Shown here: one piece after another, positions 52,401 to 59,948 of the stretch
How positions within the stretch are numbered: the first letter of the stretch is position 1
How the letters are laid out: each line of letters opens with the position of its first letter
Assembly (NCBI GenBank): GCA_032252755.1
Contig: JAVUPY010000088.1
Location: 62,001 to 126,000, forward strand
DNA from: Terriglobia bacterium
GTDB taxonomy: Bacteria > Acidobacteriota > Terriglobia > Terriglobales > Acidobacteriaceae
Length of the DNA stretch: 64,000 nt
Reading direction: 5' to 3'
Position numbers and translations under genes: made by a program
The notes under the pieces: model-generated
What the model was told of the DNA's origin: nothing
Databases searched by the model: none
Seen by the model: only the letters and a program-made list of their open reading frames with translations

Positions 52401-53669
52401 TCAGTTCGCCGCTGGCACGGCCATCGGCTTTCTCGATGGCCCAAGGTCGACCTGTATTTCCGTGTTACGTGGGAAGACCACGTCCTTGCCGTGAGCGATA
52501 AAGTGCGAGTAGACGGACCGACCCGCTGCGATTCCGCCCAGCGTACCGCCCATGATGTTGGAGCCTGTCGAGATGGCGATGATGCGCCCGATCAGTCCGA
52601 ACCCGTTGCTCGAAGTCGCAGCATGAGTCACGTTGGCCTCATCCTCCGTCAGTGCCGAGGTCGCCAGCAGCCCAAGGCTCAACGGCGCCAGCAGGGCACG
52701 GTTCGACTGTGGCCTGGCTCCGCCCTCGCTGTCGAGCTGAATATTCGCAGTGGCGCGGCCTGCCACCGCCGTCGGCACGCCGGTTACGAACTGCTGTGCG
52801 CCTTCGGGGAACTCCATCTTATGGAATGTGAACCGCAGTGCGCCGTTGCGACCCCACTTCCCCGCCGGACTCGCCTGCAATACGTTGCCTTCCAGCAGCG
52901 TTCCCTGCGGGATCTCAACGTGGTTAGCGGCGTCCATTTTTGGCTGCGTAACGACGGCCGTTACCGGATCGCCGGGCTTCGCCTTCGCCGAGGTCAAGCC
53001 CGTCAGCAGGCGCGCATGCAGTTCGGTCGACGACTCGAGCTTCTGCCTTTTCGAAGCCCTTGGTGGATCTGCCATCGCCGTCTGCGCACCCAGAGGACGC
53101 AGCAGGGCAACGTCATATTCCGTCCCCGGTTGCAGCGACTCCGGATGCCACGGCAACTGGCTGAACAGCATTTGTTCCAGTCGATACTGCTTGCCGGGAG
53201 CCGTAAAGGTGCTGACCGCCTGGTTCTTCTTCCCAAGCGCCATACTCCACGCGCGGTGAATCAGCGAAACATGCTTCGCCCCGGCGCTGTGGAACACGAC
53301 CACGCTCGAACTCTCATCCGACACTGCAGCACTGATCGGCACCGGTGGAGCATTCGGCGGCAGCACACGTTCGAATCGGACTTTCACTTCATGGAGAGGC
53401 GTAAAGTCGCCGTGGAATTTCGCGTTCAACCGCCGCTTGTGCGAGGCCGGGTTTACCTGCACGATCTCTCCCTGGATCGGCGTTCCGGCAGGAATCACAA
53501 CCTTGTTGTTTTCGTAGAGGGGTTCGACCGTGTGCGCGCGAACTGGCGCTCCCGCCCTGAACTTCGCGGGCGAATCGATCTGCACCCGCACCACTTCAGA
53601 ACTGGCGGTTTGTGACCATACAAACGGTGAAGAAAAGACAAGGAGAGACAGAGAGAGCAGAAAGCGCAT
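52401..53669 (-). CDS. Exported protein with two VirB10-like beta repeats, function unknown
   Basis: A 422-residue protein with a signal peptide (MRFLLSLSLLVFSSPFVWSQ). Two related segments are visible. The first has VRVQIDSPAKFRAGAPVRAHTVEP ... VVIPAGTPIQGEIVQVNPASHKRRLNAKFHGDFTPL. The second has GLTSAKAKPGDPVTAVVTQP ... VEIPQGTLLEGNVLQASPAGKWGRNGALRFTF. Both share the P-x-G-T-x-(I/L)-x-G-x-V pattern also found in the exported protein at 21111-21809. A hydrophobic, Gly-rich stretch near the C-terminus (GRIIAISTGSNIMGGTLGGIAAG) resembles a membrane-interacting segment. The ATG at 53669 is chosen over a GTG 9 nt earlier. No type IV secretion genes are nearby, so the VirB10 likeness is structural at most. 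Confidence 0.7.
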   Translation of the reverse strand: MRFLLSLSLLVFSSPFVWSQTASSEVVRVQIDSPAKFRAGAPVRAHTVEPLYENNKVVIPAGTPIQGEIVQVNPASHKRRLNAKFHGDFTPLHEVKVRFERVLPPNAPPVPISAAVSDESSSVVVFHSAGAKHVSLIHRAWSMALGKKNQAVSTFTAPGKQYRLEQMLFSQLPWHPESLQPGTEYDVALLRPLGAQTAMADPPRASKRQKLESSTELHARLLTGLTSAKAKPGDPVTAVVTQPKMDAANHVEIPQGTLLEGNVLQASPAGKWGRNGALRFTFHKMEFPEGAQQFVTGVPTAVAGRATANIQLDSEGGARPQSNRALLAPLSLGLLATSALTEDEANVTHAATSSNGFGLIGRIIAISTGSNIMGGTLGGIAAGRSVYSHFIAHGKDVVFPRNTEIQVDLGPSRKPMAVPAAN

Positions 53670-53770
53670 TGCGGCCACCCAGTGGTGTCATTCTATTCGC
53701 TTCGACAGAATGACTGCCACAAGCACCTTCGTGCATCTCTGTCGCACGTAGCCGATTGTGTCCTTCTGAC

Positions 53771-55120
53771 TCAGCCCTTGTGTCCGACTATCAGACCGCT
53801 CGGTCCATGCAACTTTACCCGCTCTACCTGCGTGAACCCCGCCTCGCGCATCCACTCCGAATACTCCGGCTCGCTGTAGGTGCTTCCCTCTTTCGTTCCC
53901 ACCAGCATGTTGATTGCGAACAATGCCGCGTGCCTGGGCGAGGCCTTGTCGGGATTGAGGATGAAATCCTGGATCGCGAGCCGTCCGCCGGGTGCGAGCG
54001 CCCCGAAAGCGCGTTTCAGCAGTGCCCGGTTCTGTGCCGGAGAAAACATGTGGCAGATAGCATTGAGCATCACCAGGTCATACCCCGAATCGAGCGGAGA
54101 GGTAAGCATGTCGCCGGGACGGATCTTCACCTGGTTCGCCACTCCAGCATCCTCGACATAGTCTTTCGTCAGGCCTACGACTTCCGGCACGTCGAGAATC
54201 ACCGCTTCAACCGAGGGCTCCGCTTTCGCGAACGCGACGGAGTAAGCACCCGAGCCGCCCCCGAGATCGAGGATCCGCCGCACGCCGTCTGTCCCGAGGG
54301 ACTTCACCAGCAGCCGCGCTCGTTCAGTAGCATTGCGGTGCATCGCGGCGATGAAGTCCTCCGTCCCTTCCTTCGAGCGAGCGCCCTTCGTGACTTCGCC
54401 CGACTTCACGATATTGGTGAGATTCGACCACCCATGCCAGATATTCGCAATGTGCAGCAGCCCGGGTCGCGCATTGTCTTTTGACCCGGCGCTGAAAAAC
54501 CGGGCACTCGCCGGGGTGCATTCAAACCGTCCGTCGCTCTTCTTCAGCAGGCCCAGGCTGGCAAGCGCATTCAGCAATGTTTCAGTCCCGCGCAAACTTG
54601 TCTTCAGCTTCTCCGAGACCGCATCGGCTGTGGCTCCGCTGCCCACCGCCGTGAATACATCGAGTTCCAGCGCCGTCAGGACGACTCGGCTCGGCATGTA
54701 ACCGCGAATGAGTTCGTTGAGATCGTCGGGGAGCGTTCCCGCCTGATCGCGAGCCTTAACCATGGCCCGATACTTATCGCGATGGTCGAGCGCCAGTGTC
54801 TTCATCGCGCCCGCGTCCTTCCACTCCAACCGTTCCACGACCTTCCCGTCTTTCAGGTGCGTACGCGCGATCTCGCCAATATCGTCCGGTTGCAGTTTGC
54901 GGTACCACGTACCCTCCGGGTAGACGACCATCACGGGGCTTTCATCGCACAGCCCCATGCAGCCGCAGGTTGTTACCTGCACATCGTCGTCCAGCCCTTC
55001 TTTTTGCAGAACCTTCCCCAGCGTGTCCAATAGCGTGAACGCGCCGCTCGCGGCGCAGGAGGTTACCCCTTCGGCCTTCTGTTGTGTGCAAACAAAAACG
55101 TGATGACGGAACGGTTCCAT
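53771..55120 (-). CDS. Thioredoxin-like [2Fe-2S] ferredoxin fused to a class I methyltransferase
   Basis: A 449-residue two-domain protein. Residues 1-90 form a thioredoxin-like ferredoxin: VFVCTQQKAEGVTSC gives C11 and C22 (CX10C), and TTCGCMGLCDESPVMVVYPEG gives C54 and C58 (CX3C), the four expected cluster ligands. Residues 130-449 are an O-methyltransferase of the acetylserotonin/hydroxyneurosporene type: a winged-helix dimerisation part (LELDVFTAVGSGATADAVSEKL ... LASLGLLKK) and then the SAM loop ILDLGGGSGAYSVAFAK near 271. A start-codon ATG at 55120 is well placed. A single frame covers both parts, so this is a true fusion. No pathway genes adjoin, and the substrate is unknown. Confidence 0.88.
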   Translation of the reverse strand: MEPFRHHVFVCTQQKAEGVTSCAASGAFTLLDTLGKVLQKEGLDDDVQVTTCGCMGLCDESPVMVVYPEGTWYRKLQPDDIGEIARTHLKDGKVVERLEWKDAGAMKTLALDHRDKYRAMVKARDQAGTLPDDLNELIRGYMPSRVVLTALELDVFTAVGSGATADAVSEKLKTSLRGTETLLNALASLGLLKKSDGRFECTPASARFFSAGSKDNARPGLLHIANIWHGWSNLTNIVKSGEVTKGARSKEGTEDFIAAMHRNATERARLLVKSLGTDGVRRILDLGGGSGAYSVAFAKAEPSVEAVILDVPEVVGLTKDYVEDAGVANQVKIRPGDMLTSPLDSGYDLVMLNAICHMFSPAQNRALLKRAFGALAPGGRLAIQDFILNPDKASPRHAALFAINMLVGTKEGSTYSEPEYSEWMREAGFTQVERVKLHGPSGLIVGHKG

Positions 55121-55224
55121 AGAATTCCACCTGTCGTTAACAAAACTTAAGAACCTTTTATTCTCGTCCGCACGTCCATGTACGTCCGTGACTCATGTCA
55201 CGAACCGCACGGAAATACAGGTAC

Positions 55225-55240
55225 TTGCCGAGTTCGGCAA
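55225..55240. promoter_or_regulatory. Perfect palindrome TTGCCGA-GT-TCGGCAA (operator candidate)
   Basis: A 7+2+7 perfect inverted repeat in the 234-bp divergent region between the methyltransferase fusion and the beta-barrel gene. Its size and symmetry suit a dimeric repressor. No regulator gene is adjacent. Confidence 0.35.
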
Positions 55241-55354
55241 CGTTCCTGCTGAAACCAGAATCACACATGTAATCCGCCCCGCTTTCCGCCACTTTTCTGC
55301 GGAATTCGGGTTCTCAGGAAAGGCCAAGTATCTTCAACCGGTTGGAGGGAAGTT

Positions 55355-55945
55355 TTGAGAAAGATCACTTTTCTTGCGGTACTGACCCTGGGACTCATGG
55401 CAGGACTCGCCCAGGCGCAGCAGCTCGATATCGCGTTCGGGGCCAGCGCAGTCACCAGTCCCAGCAACTTGAGTTCACCAAGTTTTTCGCCCCAGATCAT
55501 CGGCGGCGGCACATTCCTCGGCTTCAGCGGCGATGTCCTTCTGAAGCATCAACTCGGTGTGCAGGGCGAAGTCAATTGGCGCGCCAAGCAGAACCTTTGG
55601 GGCGGCTACCAGCCATTTCGCCCCATCTTCTATGATGTCAATGGCATCTGGGCGCCCCGATTCGGCAACCGCGCAGGTGCGGAAATTATGGCTGGCTTCG
55701 GTGGTGAGAGCGTTCGCTTCTATACCCCGTACTACAATTGCTCTTTCACTGGTTGCACCGACTACCAGAGCAGTAATCATTTGTTGCTCCATGTCGGCGG
55801 CGGACTGAAGTTTTATGTGACGCACTCCGTCTTTATTCGGCCAGAGGTCCACGCCTACTTCGTACGCCACAACTATGAGTTCACCAGTCCGAACGTCTTC
55901 CGCGAAGGCATTTCGATCGGATACACGTTCCGGCCTGAGGATTGA
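55355..55945 (+). CDS. Outer-membrane beta-barrel protein
   Basis: A 196-residue exported protein with a signal peptide (MRKITFLAVLTLGLMAGLAQAQ). The mature chain is rich in alternating polar/aromatic strands: LDIAFGASAV, TFLGFSGDVLL, LGVQGEVNW, AEIMAGFGGESVRFYTPYY, LLHVGGGLKFYVTHSVFIRPEVHAYFV, and ends EGISIGYTFRPED. This is the pattern of a small eight-stranded OmpA/OmpW-like porin. The start is a TTG with GGAGGGAAG upstream. A cysteine pair (SFTGC, YNC) lies in an expected loop. It is followed by a GC-rich hairpin. The role is unknown. Confidence 0.8.
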   Translation: MRKITFLAVLTLGLMAGLAQAQQLDIAFGASAVTSPSNLSSPSFSPQIIGGGTFLGFSGDVLLKHQLGVQGEVNWRAKQNLWGGYQPFRPIFYDVNGIWAPRFGNRAGAEIMAGFGGESVRFYTPYYNCSFTGCTDYQSSNHLLLHVGGGLKFYVTHSVFIRPEVHAYFVRHNYEFTSPNVFREGISIGYTFRPED

Positions 55946-55965
55946 GTTTCACGTTTTCCTGGCTC

Positions 55966-55988
55966 AGCCCCCGCAAGAAGCGGGGGCT
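55966..55988 (+). terminator. GC-rich hairpin after the beta-barrel gene
   Basis: AGCCCCCGC (55966-55974) and GCGGGGGCT (55980-55988) form a perfect 9-bp stem with a 5-nt loop, 21 nt after the stop. No T-run follows. Its form (AGCCCC...GGGGCT) resembles dispersed palindromes at 59911-59924. Confidence 0.55.
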
Positions 55989-56142
55989 AAGTTCTAGCTG
56001 GAGGACTTGGTCGTGCGTAACGTGACAGGTACGTCAGCCGAATTTTAGGCTCATACCAGCAACTTGCATGCCAGATTTGTGTTATCAACAGTTAATTTCC
56101 AGTCTCTCGAAATCGATTTTTTGAGCCCGCGCGAAAGGGTTT

Positions 56143-58545
56143 ATGCGACACCTGAGATTCACCCCATTCCTTGCCCTGCTGCTGTTCTTGAGCAATTCGC
56201 TATTCGCAACGCAGGTAACTCGCGACCGCATCACCGGCCCGATCGACAACTCCAGGATTGCAACTCTGAAGGGGAACGTCTCTCCTCGCATAAGTTTAGG
56301 CGTCGACCAGGGAGCCGTCCCTGCGTCCTTTACCGTCCAGCACATGCTGATCTCCTTCAAGCGCACTGCCCAGCAGGAGAACGATCTTGCGACGTTGTTG
56401 GGCGAACTTCAGAACCCGGCCTCGCCCAAGTTTCACCAGTGGCTCACGCCTGAACAGTTTGCCGATCAATTCGGTCTCAGCGCCGGAGACTACGCCAAGG
56501 TCGTCGACTGGCTGAAATCGCGCGGCTTTACTGTCAGTGAAATCGCCCGCAGCCGCACCTGGATCGCTTTCGACGGCAGCGCTGCACAGGTCAGCGCAGC
56601 GTTTCACACGCAAATCCACCAGTACGAGATCAACGGCAAGCTGCGTTACGCGAACGCCACTGAACCCTCCATTCCCTCTGCTCTCGTGAATGTGGTCGCC
56701 GGCGTGCGGATACATAACTTCAAGCCCCGCGCACGTTCCCGCCGGTTACAGCCGAAGTTCACCTCGACCCAGTCCGGCTATCATTTCCTCGCGCCCGATG
56801 ACTTCGCCACCATCTACGACCTGCACGGACTCTACAACGCGGGAATCGACGGCACCGGCCAGAAGATCGCCGTCATGGGCCAGACCAAGGTCGATTACAG
56901 CAACGTAACCACTTTCCGCCAGTTGTCCGGCTTGCCCGCCAAATCTGTCACCGATGTCATTACCAGCGGTAGTGCCATTTCCAATTCGAGTGACCTCGAC
57001 GAAGCCTATCTCGACATCGAGTGGGCCGGAGCTGTCGCTAAGAACGCGCAGATTATTTACGTGCACACTGACGGGCAGAACACCAGCGGCGCCTTCGATT
57101 CGCTCAACTACGCCATCGACCATGATCTGGCGCCGGTCATCAGCATCAGCTACGGCGATTGCGAACCGAACTTCGCTGCCAGCGACCTGACTACCATCGC
57201 CGGGTGGCTTCAGCAGGCCAACGCGCAGGGCCAGACTGTCGTGACGCCCTCCGGCGACGACGGCGCCGCCGACTGCGATTATCCAGCCACATCTTCGGCA
57301 TCTGTGACCAGCGCAACTCACGGCCTCGCCGTTGACGTCCCCGCGAGTTTCCCCTATAGCACCGCCGTCGGTGGAACCACCTTCAATGAAGGCTCGGGCG
57401 ATTACTGGAACACCACCAACAACTCCGTTTACGGAACAGCGAAATCCTATATCCCCGAAGTCGTCTGGAACGATACCCTCTCCGACTTGAGTAACGGTGG
57501 AACCAGCTTCGCGGCGAGCGGCGGCGGTAAGAGCATTCTCTTCACCAAGCCCAGTTGGCAGACCGGCCCCGGCGTTCCATCGGACGACGTCCGCTGGGTC
57601 CCTGACGTAGCCATGGCAGCGTCGGTCGATCATGACGGTTATCTCACGTGCACGCCTGGATATTGCGTGAACCCGACGAACTTCCCCGACGGCTGGCGCG
57701 ATGCCAATAACACCAACCTCTCGGTAGTCGGCGGAACCTCCGCCGGTGTCCCCACCTTTGCCGGTATCGTTGCCCTTATCAATCAGAAGACCGGACAGCG
57801 TCAGGGAAATATCAATCCGGCGTTGTACTCGCTGGCGAGCACGAACCCATCCGCTTTCCACGACATCACTTCCGGCGACAACAAGGTTCCCTGCACCACC
57901 GGAACCAGGGATTGCCCGTCCGGCGGCACCATTGGCTATACGGCCGGCACCGGCTATGACGCCACCACCGGTCTCGGATCGCCGGACGCCTCAGCCCTCG
58001 TCAACAATTGGGCCGATCCAGCTCCGGCCGCCGACTTCACGATCCTCAACACGTCGCCGAACCTGACGATCCCTCACGGGACTACCGGCACGGCATCACT
58101 CAATTTCTATGCCGAGAACGGCTTCACCGGTGCCGTAAATCTCACCTGCTCGGTCTCCTCCAGCCTCGGCACATCGACTTGTTCTTTAAAGAACTCCGGC
58201 GGCAACACCATAACCTCGGTTACGCCCAACGCTGCCGTTACGGTTTCCATTGCGGCCAGTTCGCAGCTAGCCAGTAACCGTTCGCCTCATCTGCCGTTCG
58301 CCCTGGGGACAACATTCGCCGCCCTCTTCGGAAGCGTCTTCGTCGTCGGCAAGAACTCGCGCAAACGCTGGATGATTCTCTCCACACTTGCCATTCTCGT
58401 CCTGCTCGTCACGATGGTGGCCTGCGGCGGTGGTTCAAGTTCCGGCGGAAACGGCAACACTGGCCCAGTGATCGGCGCCGTGACCGTGCATGCCACCAAC
58501 GGCACCATCACGCACAGCTCGGTGATCAACGTCACCGTGAACTAA
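56143..58545 (+). CDS. Secreted S53 (sedolisin/kumamolisin-type) serine-carboxyl protease
   Basis: An 800-residue acid-type endopeptidase precursor. A signal peptide (1-23) is followed by the pro-kumamolisin activation domain (about 50-195; SPKFHQWLTPEQFADQFGLSAGDYAKVVDWLKSRGFTV) and the catalytic domain. E287 and D291 (DEAYLDIEW), the oxyanion Asp in TPSGDDGA and S533 in GGTSAGVPTF give a complete triad. VGYTAGTGYDATTGLGSPDA is the calcium-binding end. After residue about 625 comes a beta domain, then a membrane helix (RKRWMILSTLAILVLLVTMVACGGG) and a short Ser/Gly plus beta tail. This tail suggests anchoring at the cell surface. A strong terminator follows. Confidence 0.95.
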   Translation: MRHLRFTPFLALLLFLSNSLFATQVTRDRITGPIDNSRIATLKGNVSPRISLGVDQGAVPASFTVQHMLISFKRTAQQENDLATLLGELQNPASPKFHQWLTPEQFADQFGLSAGDYAKVVDWLKSRGFTVSEIARSRTWIAFDGSAAQVSAAFHTQIHQYEINGKLRYANATEPSIPSALVNVVAGVRIHNFKPRARSRRLQPKFTSTQSGYHFLAPDDFATIYDLHGLYNAGIDGTGQKIAVMGQTKVDYSNVTTFRQLSGLPAKSVTDVITSGSAISNSSDLDEAYLDIEWAGAVAKNAQIIYVHTDGQNTSGAFDSLNYAIDHDLAPVISISYGDCEPNFAASDLTTIAGWLQQANAQGQTVVTPSGDDGAADCDYPATSSASVTSATHGLAVDVPASFPYSTAVGGTTFNEGSGDYWNTTNNSVYGTAKSYIPEVVWNDTLSDLSNGGTSFAASGGGKSILFTKPSWQTGPGVPSDDVRWVPDVAMAASVDHDGYLTCTPGYCVNPTNFPDGWRDANNTNLSVVGGTSAGVPTFAGIVALINQKTGQRQGNINPALYSLASTNPSAFHDITSGDNKVPCTTGTRDCPSGGTIGYTAGTGYDATTGLGSPDASALVNNWADPAPAADFTILNTSPNLTIPHGTTGTASLNFYAENGFTGAVNLTCSVSSSLGTSTCSLKNSGGNTITSVTPNAAVTVSIAASSQLASNRSPHLPFALGTTFAALFGSVFVVGKNSRKRWMILSTLAILVLLVTMVACGGGSSSGGNGNTGPVIGAVTVHATNGTITHSSVINVTVN

Positions 58546-58565
58546 ACAGTTCTCTTCTCTCACTC

Positions 58566-58596
58566 GGGAGCCTGAATTAGGCTCCCTTTCTTTTTT
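58566..58596 (+). terminator. Rho-independent terminator after the S53 protease gene
   Basis: GGGAGCCT / AGGCTCCC (8 bp, 5-nt loop GAATT) followed by TTTCTTTTTT, 20 nt after the stop. Confidence 0.92.
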
Positions 58597-58598
58597 CG

Positions 58599-58640
58599 GT
58601 GCCCCACATCTACGCGTTTTTCGCAGATGTGGGTCTTTAT
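58599..58640 (+). repeat. GTGCCCCA stem-loop repeat, copy C (after S53 protease)
   Basis: GTGCCCCA is followed by a stem CCCACATCT (58603-58611) with AGATGTGGG (58625-58633) and then TCTTTATT. It lies directly behind the terminator of the protease gene and has the same orientation as that gene, as in copies A and B. Confidence 0.8.
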
Positions 58641-58766
58641 TCCTTCAATCGCACGATGCCCGATTCTCCATTCGTCTCAGTCCCTCCTGTAACCGTCCCT
58701 ACGACGTATGTCGGATTCCCTCGCTTGCATAAAGGAGGTAAGTCTTAGCTGAATGGAAGTACTTTC

Positions 58767-59141
58767 ATGCGTCTTGATTACATTTCTTGTTGTCTTACCA
58801 TCGGTTCCACGGTCCTCATCGGCAAACGGCACTGGCAGGGCTGGCTCGTCGCCGCCGCCAACAGCGTCATCATCTGCTACATCGGCCTCCAGACCGAGCA
58901 AACCGGCTTCATCCCCGCAAACCTCTTCTGCCTGGGCATCTACGGCTACAACGTATATCAGTGGCGCGTGGCAAAACCTGCGCAGTCGCAACCCGTCGCC
59001 GCCTCTGGTACCCTGATGCGACGCGCCACGCGTCATCGCAGCGCGCGGGATTCGGCCTCGCGCCGAAAGCACCAGCCGTCAAGCCATGCCCGACCATTCC
59101 GCGATCGAATTCGTCCACGTGAGTTATCGGCTCGAGAGTAG
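58767..59141 (+). CDS. Small membrane protein (uncertain C-terminus)
   Basis: A 124-codon frame whose first 67 residues look real: MRLDYISCCLTIGSTVLIGKRHWQGWLVAAANSVIICYIGLQTEQTGFIPANLFCLGIYGYNVYQWR has three short hydrophobic segments, with the Trp/Tyr pattern of PnuC-like small membrane proteins. The remaining residues are basic and low in order, and the frame overlaps the ABC ATPase start by 56 nt. The overlap suggests translational coupling or an annotation artefact in the tail. A weak GGAAG precedes the ATG. Function unknown. Confidence 0.55.
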   Translation: MRLDYISCCLTIGSTVLIGKRHWQGWLVAAANSVIICYIGLQTEQTGFIPANLFCLGIYGYNVYQWRVAKPAQSQPVAASGTLMRRATRHRSARDSASRRKHQPSSHARPFRDRIRPRELSARE

Positions 59142-59850
59142 CCGCGAACTCCTCTTCGATCTCAATCTCTCGATCGCGCCCGGCGAAGTCTTCATGCTGC
59201 TGGGTCGCAGCGGCTCGGGCAAAACCACTTCGCTGAAACTCATCAATCGGCTGCTCAAGCCTACCGAAGGCGAAGTCCACGTCGAAGGCATGCCCACGAC
59301 GCTCTGGGATCCGATAGTGCTGCGCCGAAAAATAGGCTACGCCATCCAGGAAGTCGGCCTTTTTCCGCACTACACCGTCGAACAGAACATCGCTCTTGTC
59401 CCCCGACTCGAGCGCTGGCCGAAAGAGAAAGTCGCCGCACGGGTGCGCGAAGTAATGGCTCTCGTCGATCTTCCACCCGGCTTCCTCACTCGCTATCCCG
59501 ATCAACTCTCCGGCGGCCAGCGTCAACGTGTCGGCCTCGCCCGCGCACTCGCGGCCGACCCGCCCATCCTGCTCATGGACGAACCCTTCGGTGCGCTCGA
59601 TCCGCTGAGCCGTACCCAATTACAAAAAGAATTTCAGCAGCTTCAACAGCGCCTCAAGAAGACCGTCGTCTTCGTAACTCACGACGTCGGCGAAGCCCTG
59701 CTGCTCGGCGACCGTATCGCGCTCCTTCAGGAAGGCCGCCTGCTCACCGTGCAGCCACCAAAGGAATTTCTCGCGACCAGCGATCCGACCGCGAGATCAT
59801 ACGTAGACGCTTTCAGGGCCGGGTACAAAGTTTTCGAGAGTCAGTTTTGA
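59086..59850 (+). CDS. Osmoprotectant-type ABC transporter, ATP-binding subunit
   Basis: A 254-residue ATPase of the ProV/OpuCA class. Walker A is LLGRSGSGKTTSLKLINRLL; the Q-loop is YAIQEVGLFPHYTVEQNI, the signature LSGGQRQRVGLARAL and Walker B ILLMDEPFGALDP, followed by the switch His in VFVTHDVGEAL. Unlike longer OpuCA proteins it has no CBS domains; it ends soon after FRAGYKVFESQF. It should drive import with the permease and lipoprotein encoded next. A 17-nt tandem repeat spans its stop codon. Confidence 0.94.
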   Translation: MPDHSAIEFVHVSYRLESSRELLFDLNLSIAPGEVFMLLGRSGSGKTTSLKLINRLLKPTEGEVHVEGMPTTLWDPIVLRRKIGYAIQEVGLFPHYTVEQNIALVPRLERWPKEKVAARVREVMALVDLPPGFLTRYPDQLSGGQRQRVGLARALAADPPILLMDEPFGALDPLSRTQLQKEFQQLQQRLKKTVVFVTHDVGEALLLGDRIALLQEGRLLTVQPPKEFLATSDPTARSYVDAFRAGYKVFESQF

Positions 59851-59869
59851 AGGAGAGTCAGTTTTGAAG
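59836..59869 (+). repeat. 17-bp tandem repeat across the ATPase stop codon
   Basis: GAGAGTCAGTTTTGAAG occurs twice in a row (59836-59852 and 59853-59869). The first copy encodes the last residues and the stop of the ATPase; the second is non-coding. It looks like a recent slippage duplication at the border of the adjoining palindromic repeat. Confidence 0.85.
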
Positions 59870-59937
59870 GGGCACGGCTTCAGCCGTGCCGTTGAAGCGT
59901 CAGAGGCATCGGGGCTTTAGCCCCTAGGTCGGCCCTG
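59870..59937. repeat. Palindromic repeat GGCACGGCT...GGGGCTTTAGCCCC
   Basis: Two hairpins in line: GGCACGGCT / AGCCGTGCC (59871-59879 with 59882-59890) and GGGGCT / AGCCCC (59911-59916 with 59919-59924), separated by 20 nt. I recall this pairing of 'ggcacggcttcagccgtgcc' and 'ggggctttagcccc' as a frequent dispersed intergenic repeat in Acidobacteria. It fills the gap between the ATPase and permease genes. Confidence 0.65.
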
Positions 59938-59948
59938 AAAGAACTCCA

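Noticed and set aside
52491-53615. A 374-codon plus-strand frame opposite the exported repeat protein
   Set aside because: Extremely Arg-rich translation and no start signal; antisense shadow.
52401-53669. Type IV secretion component (VirB10)
   Set aside because: Only the beta-strand pattern is similar; there is no N-terminal membrane helix with Pro-rich region and no vir genes nearby.
56746-57861. A 371-codon minus-strand frame opposite the S53 protease
   Set aside because: Gly/Val/Arg-rich shadow without motifs; the protease frame has a full catalytic triad.
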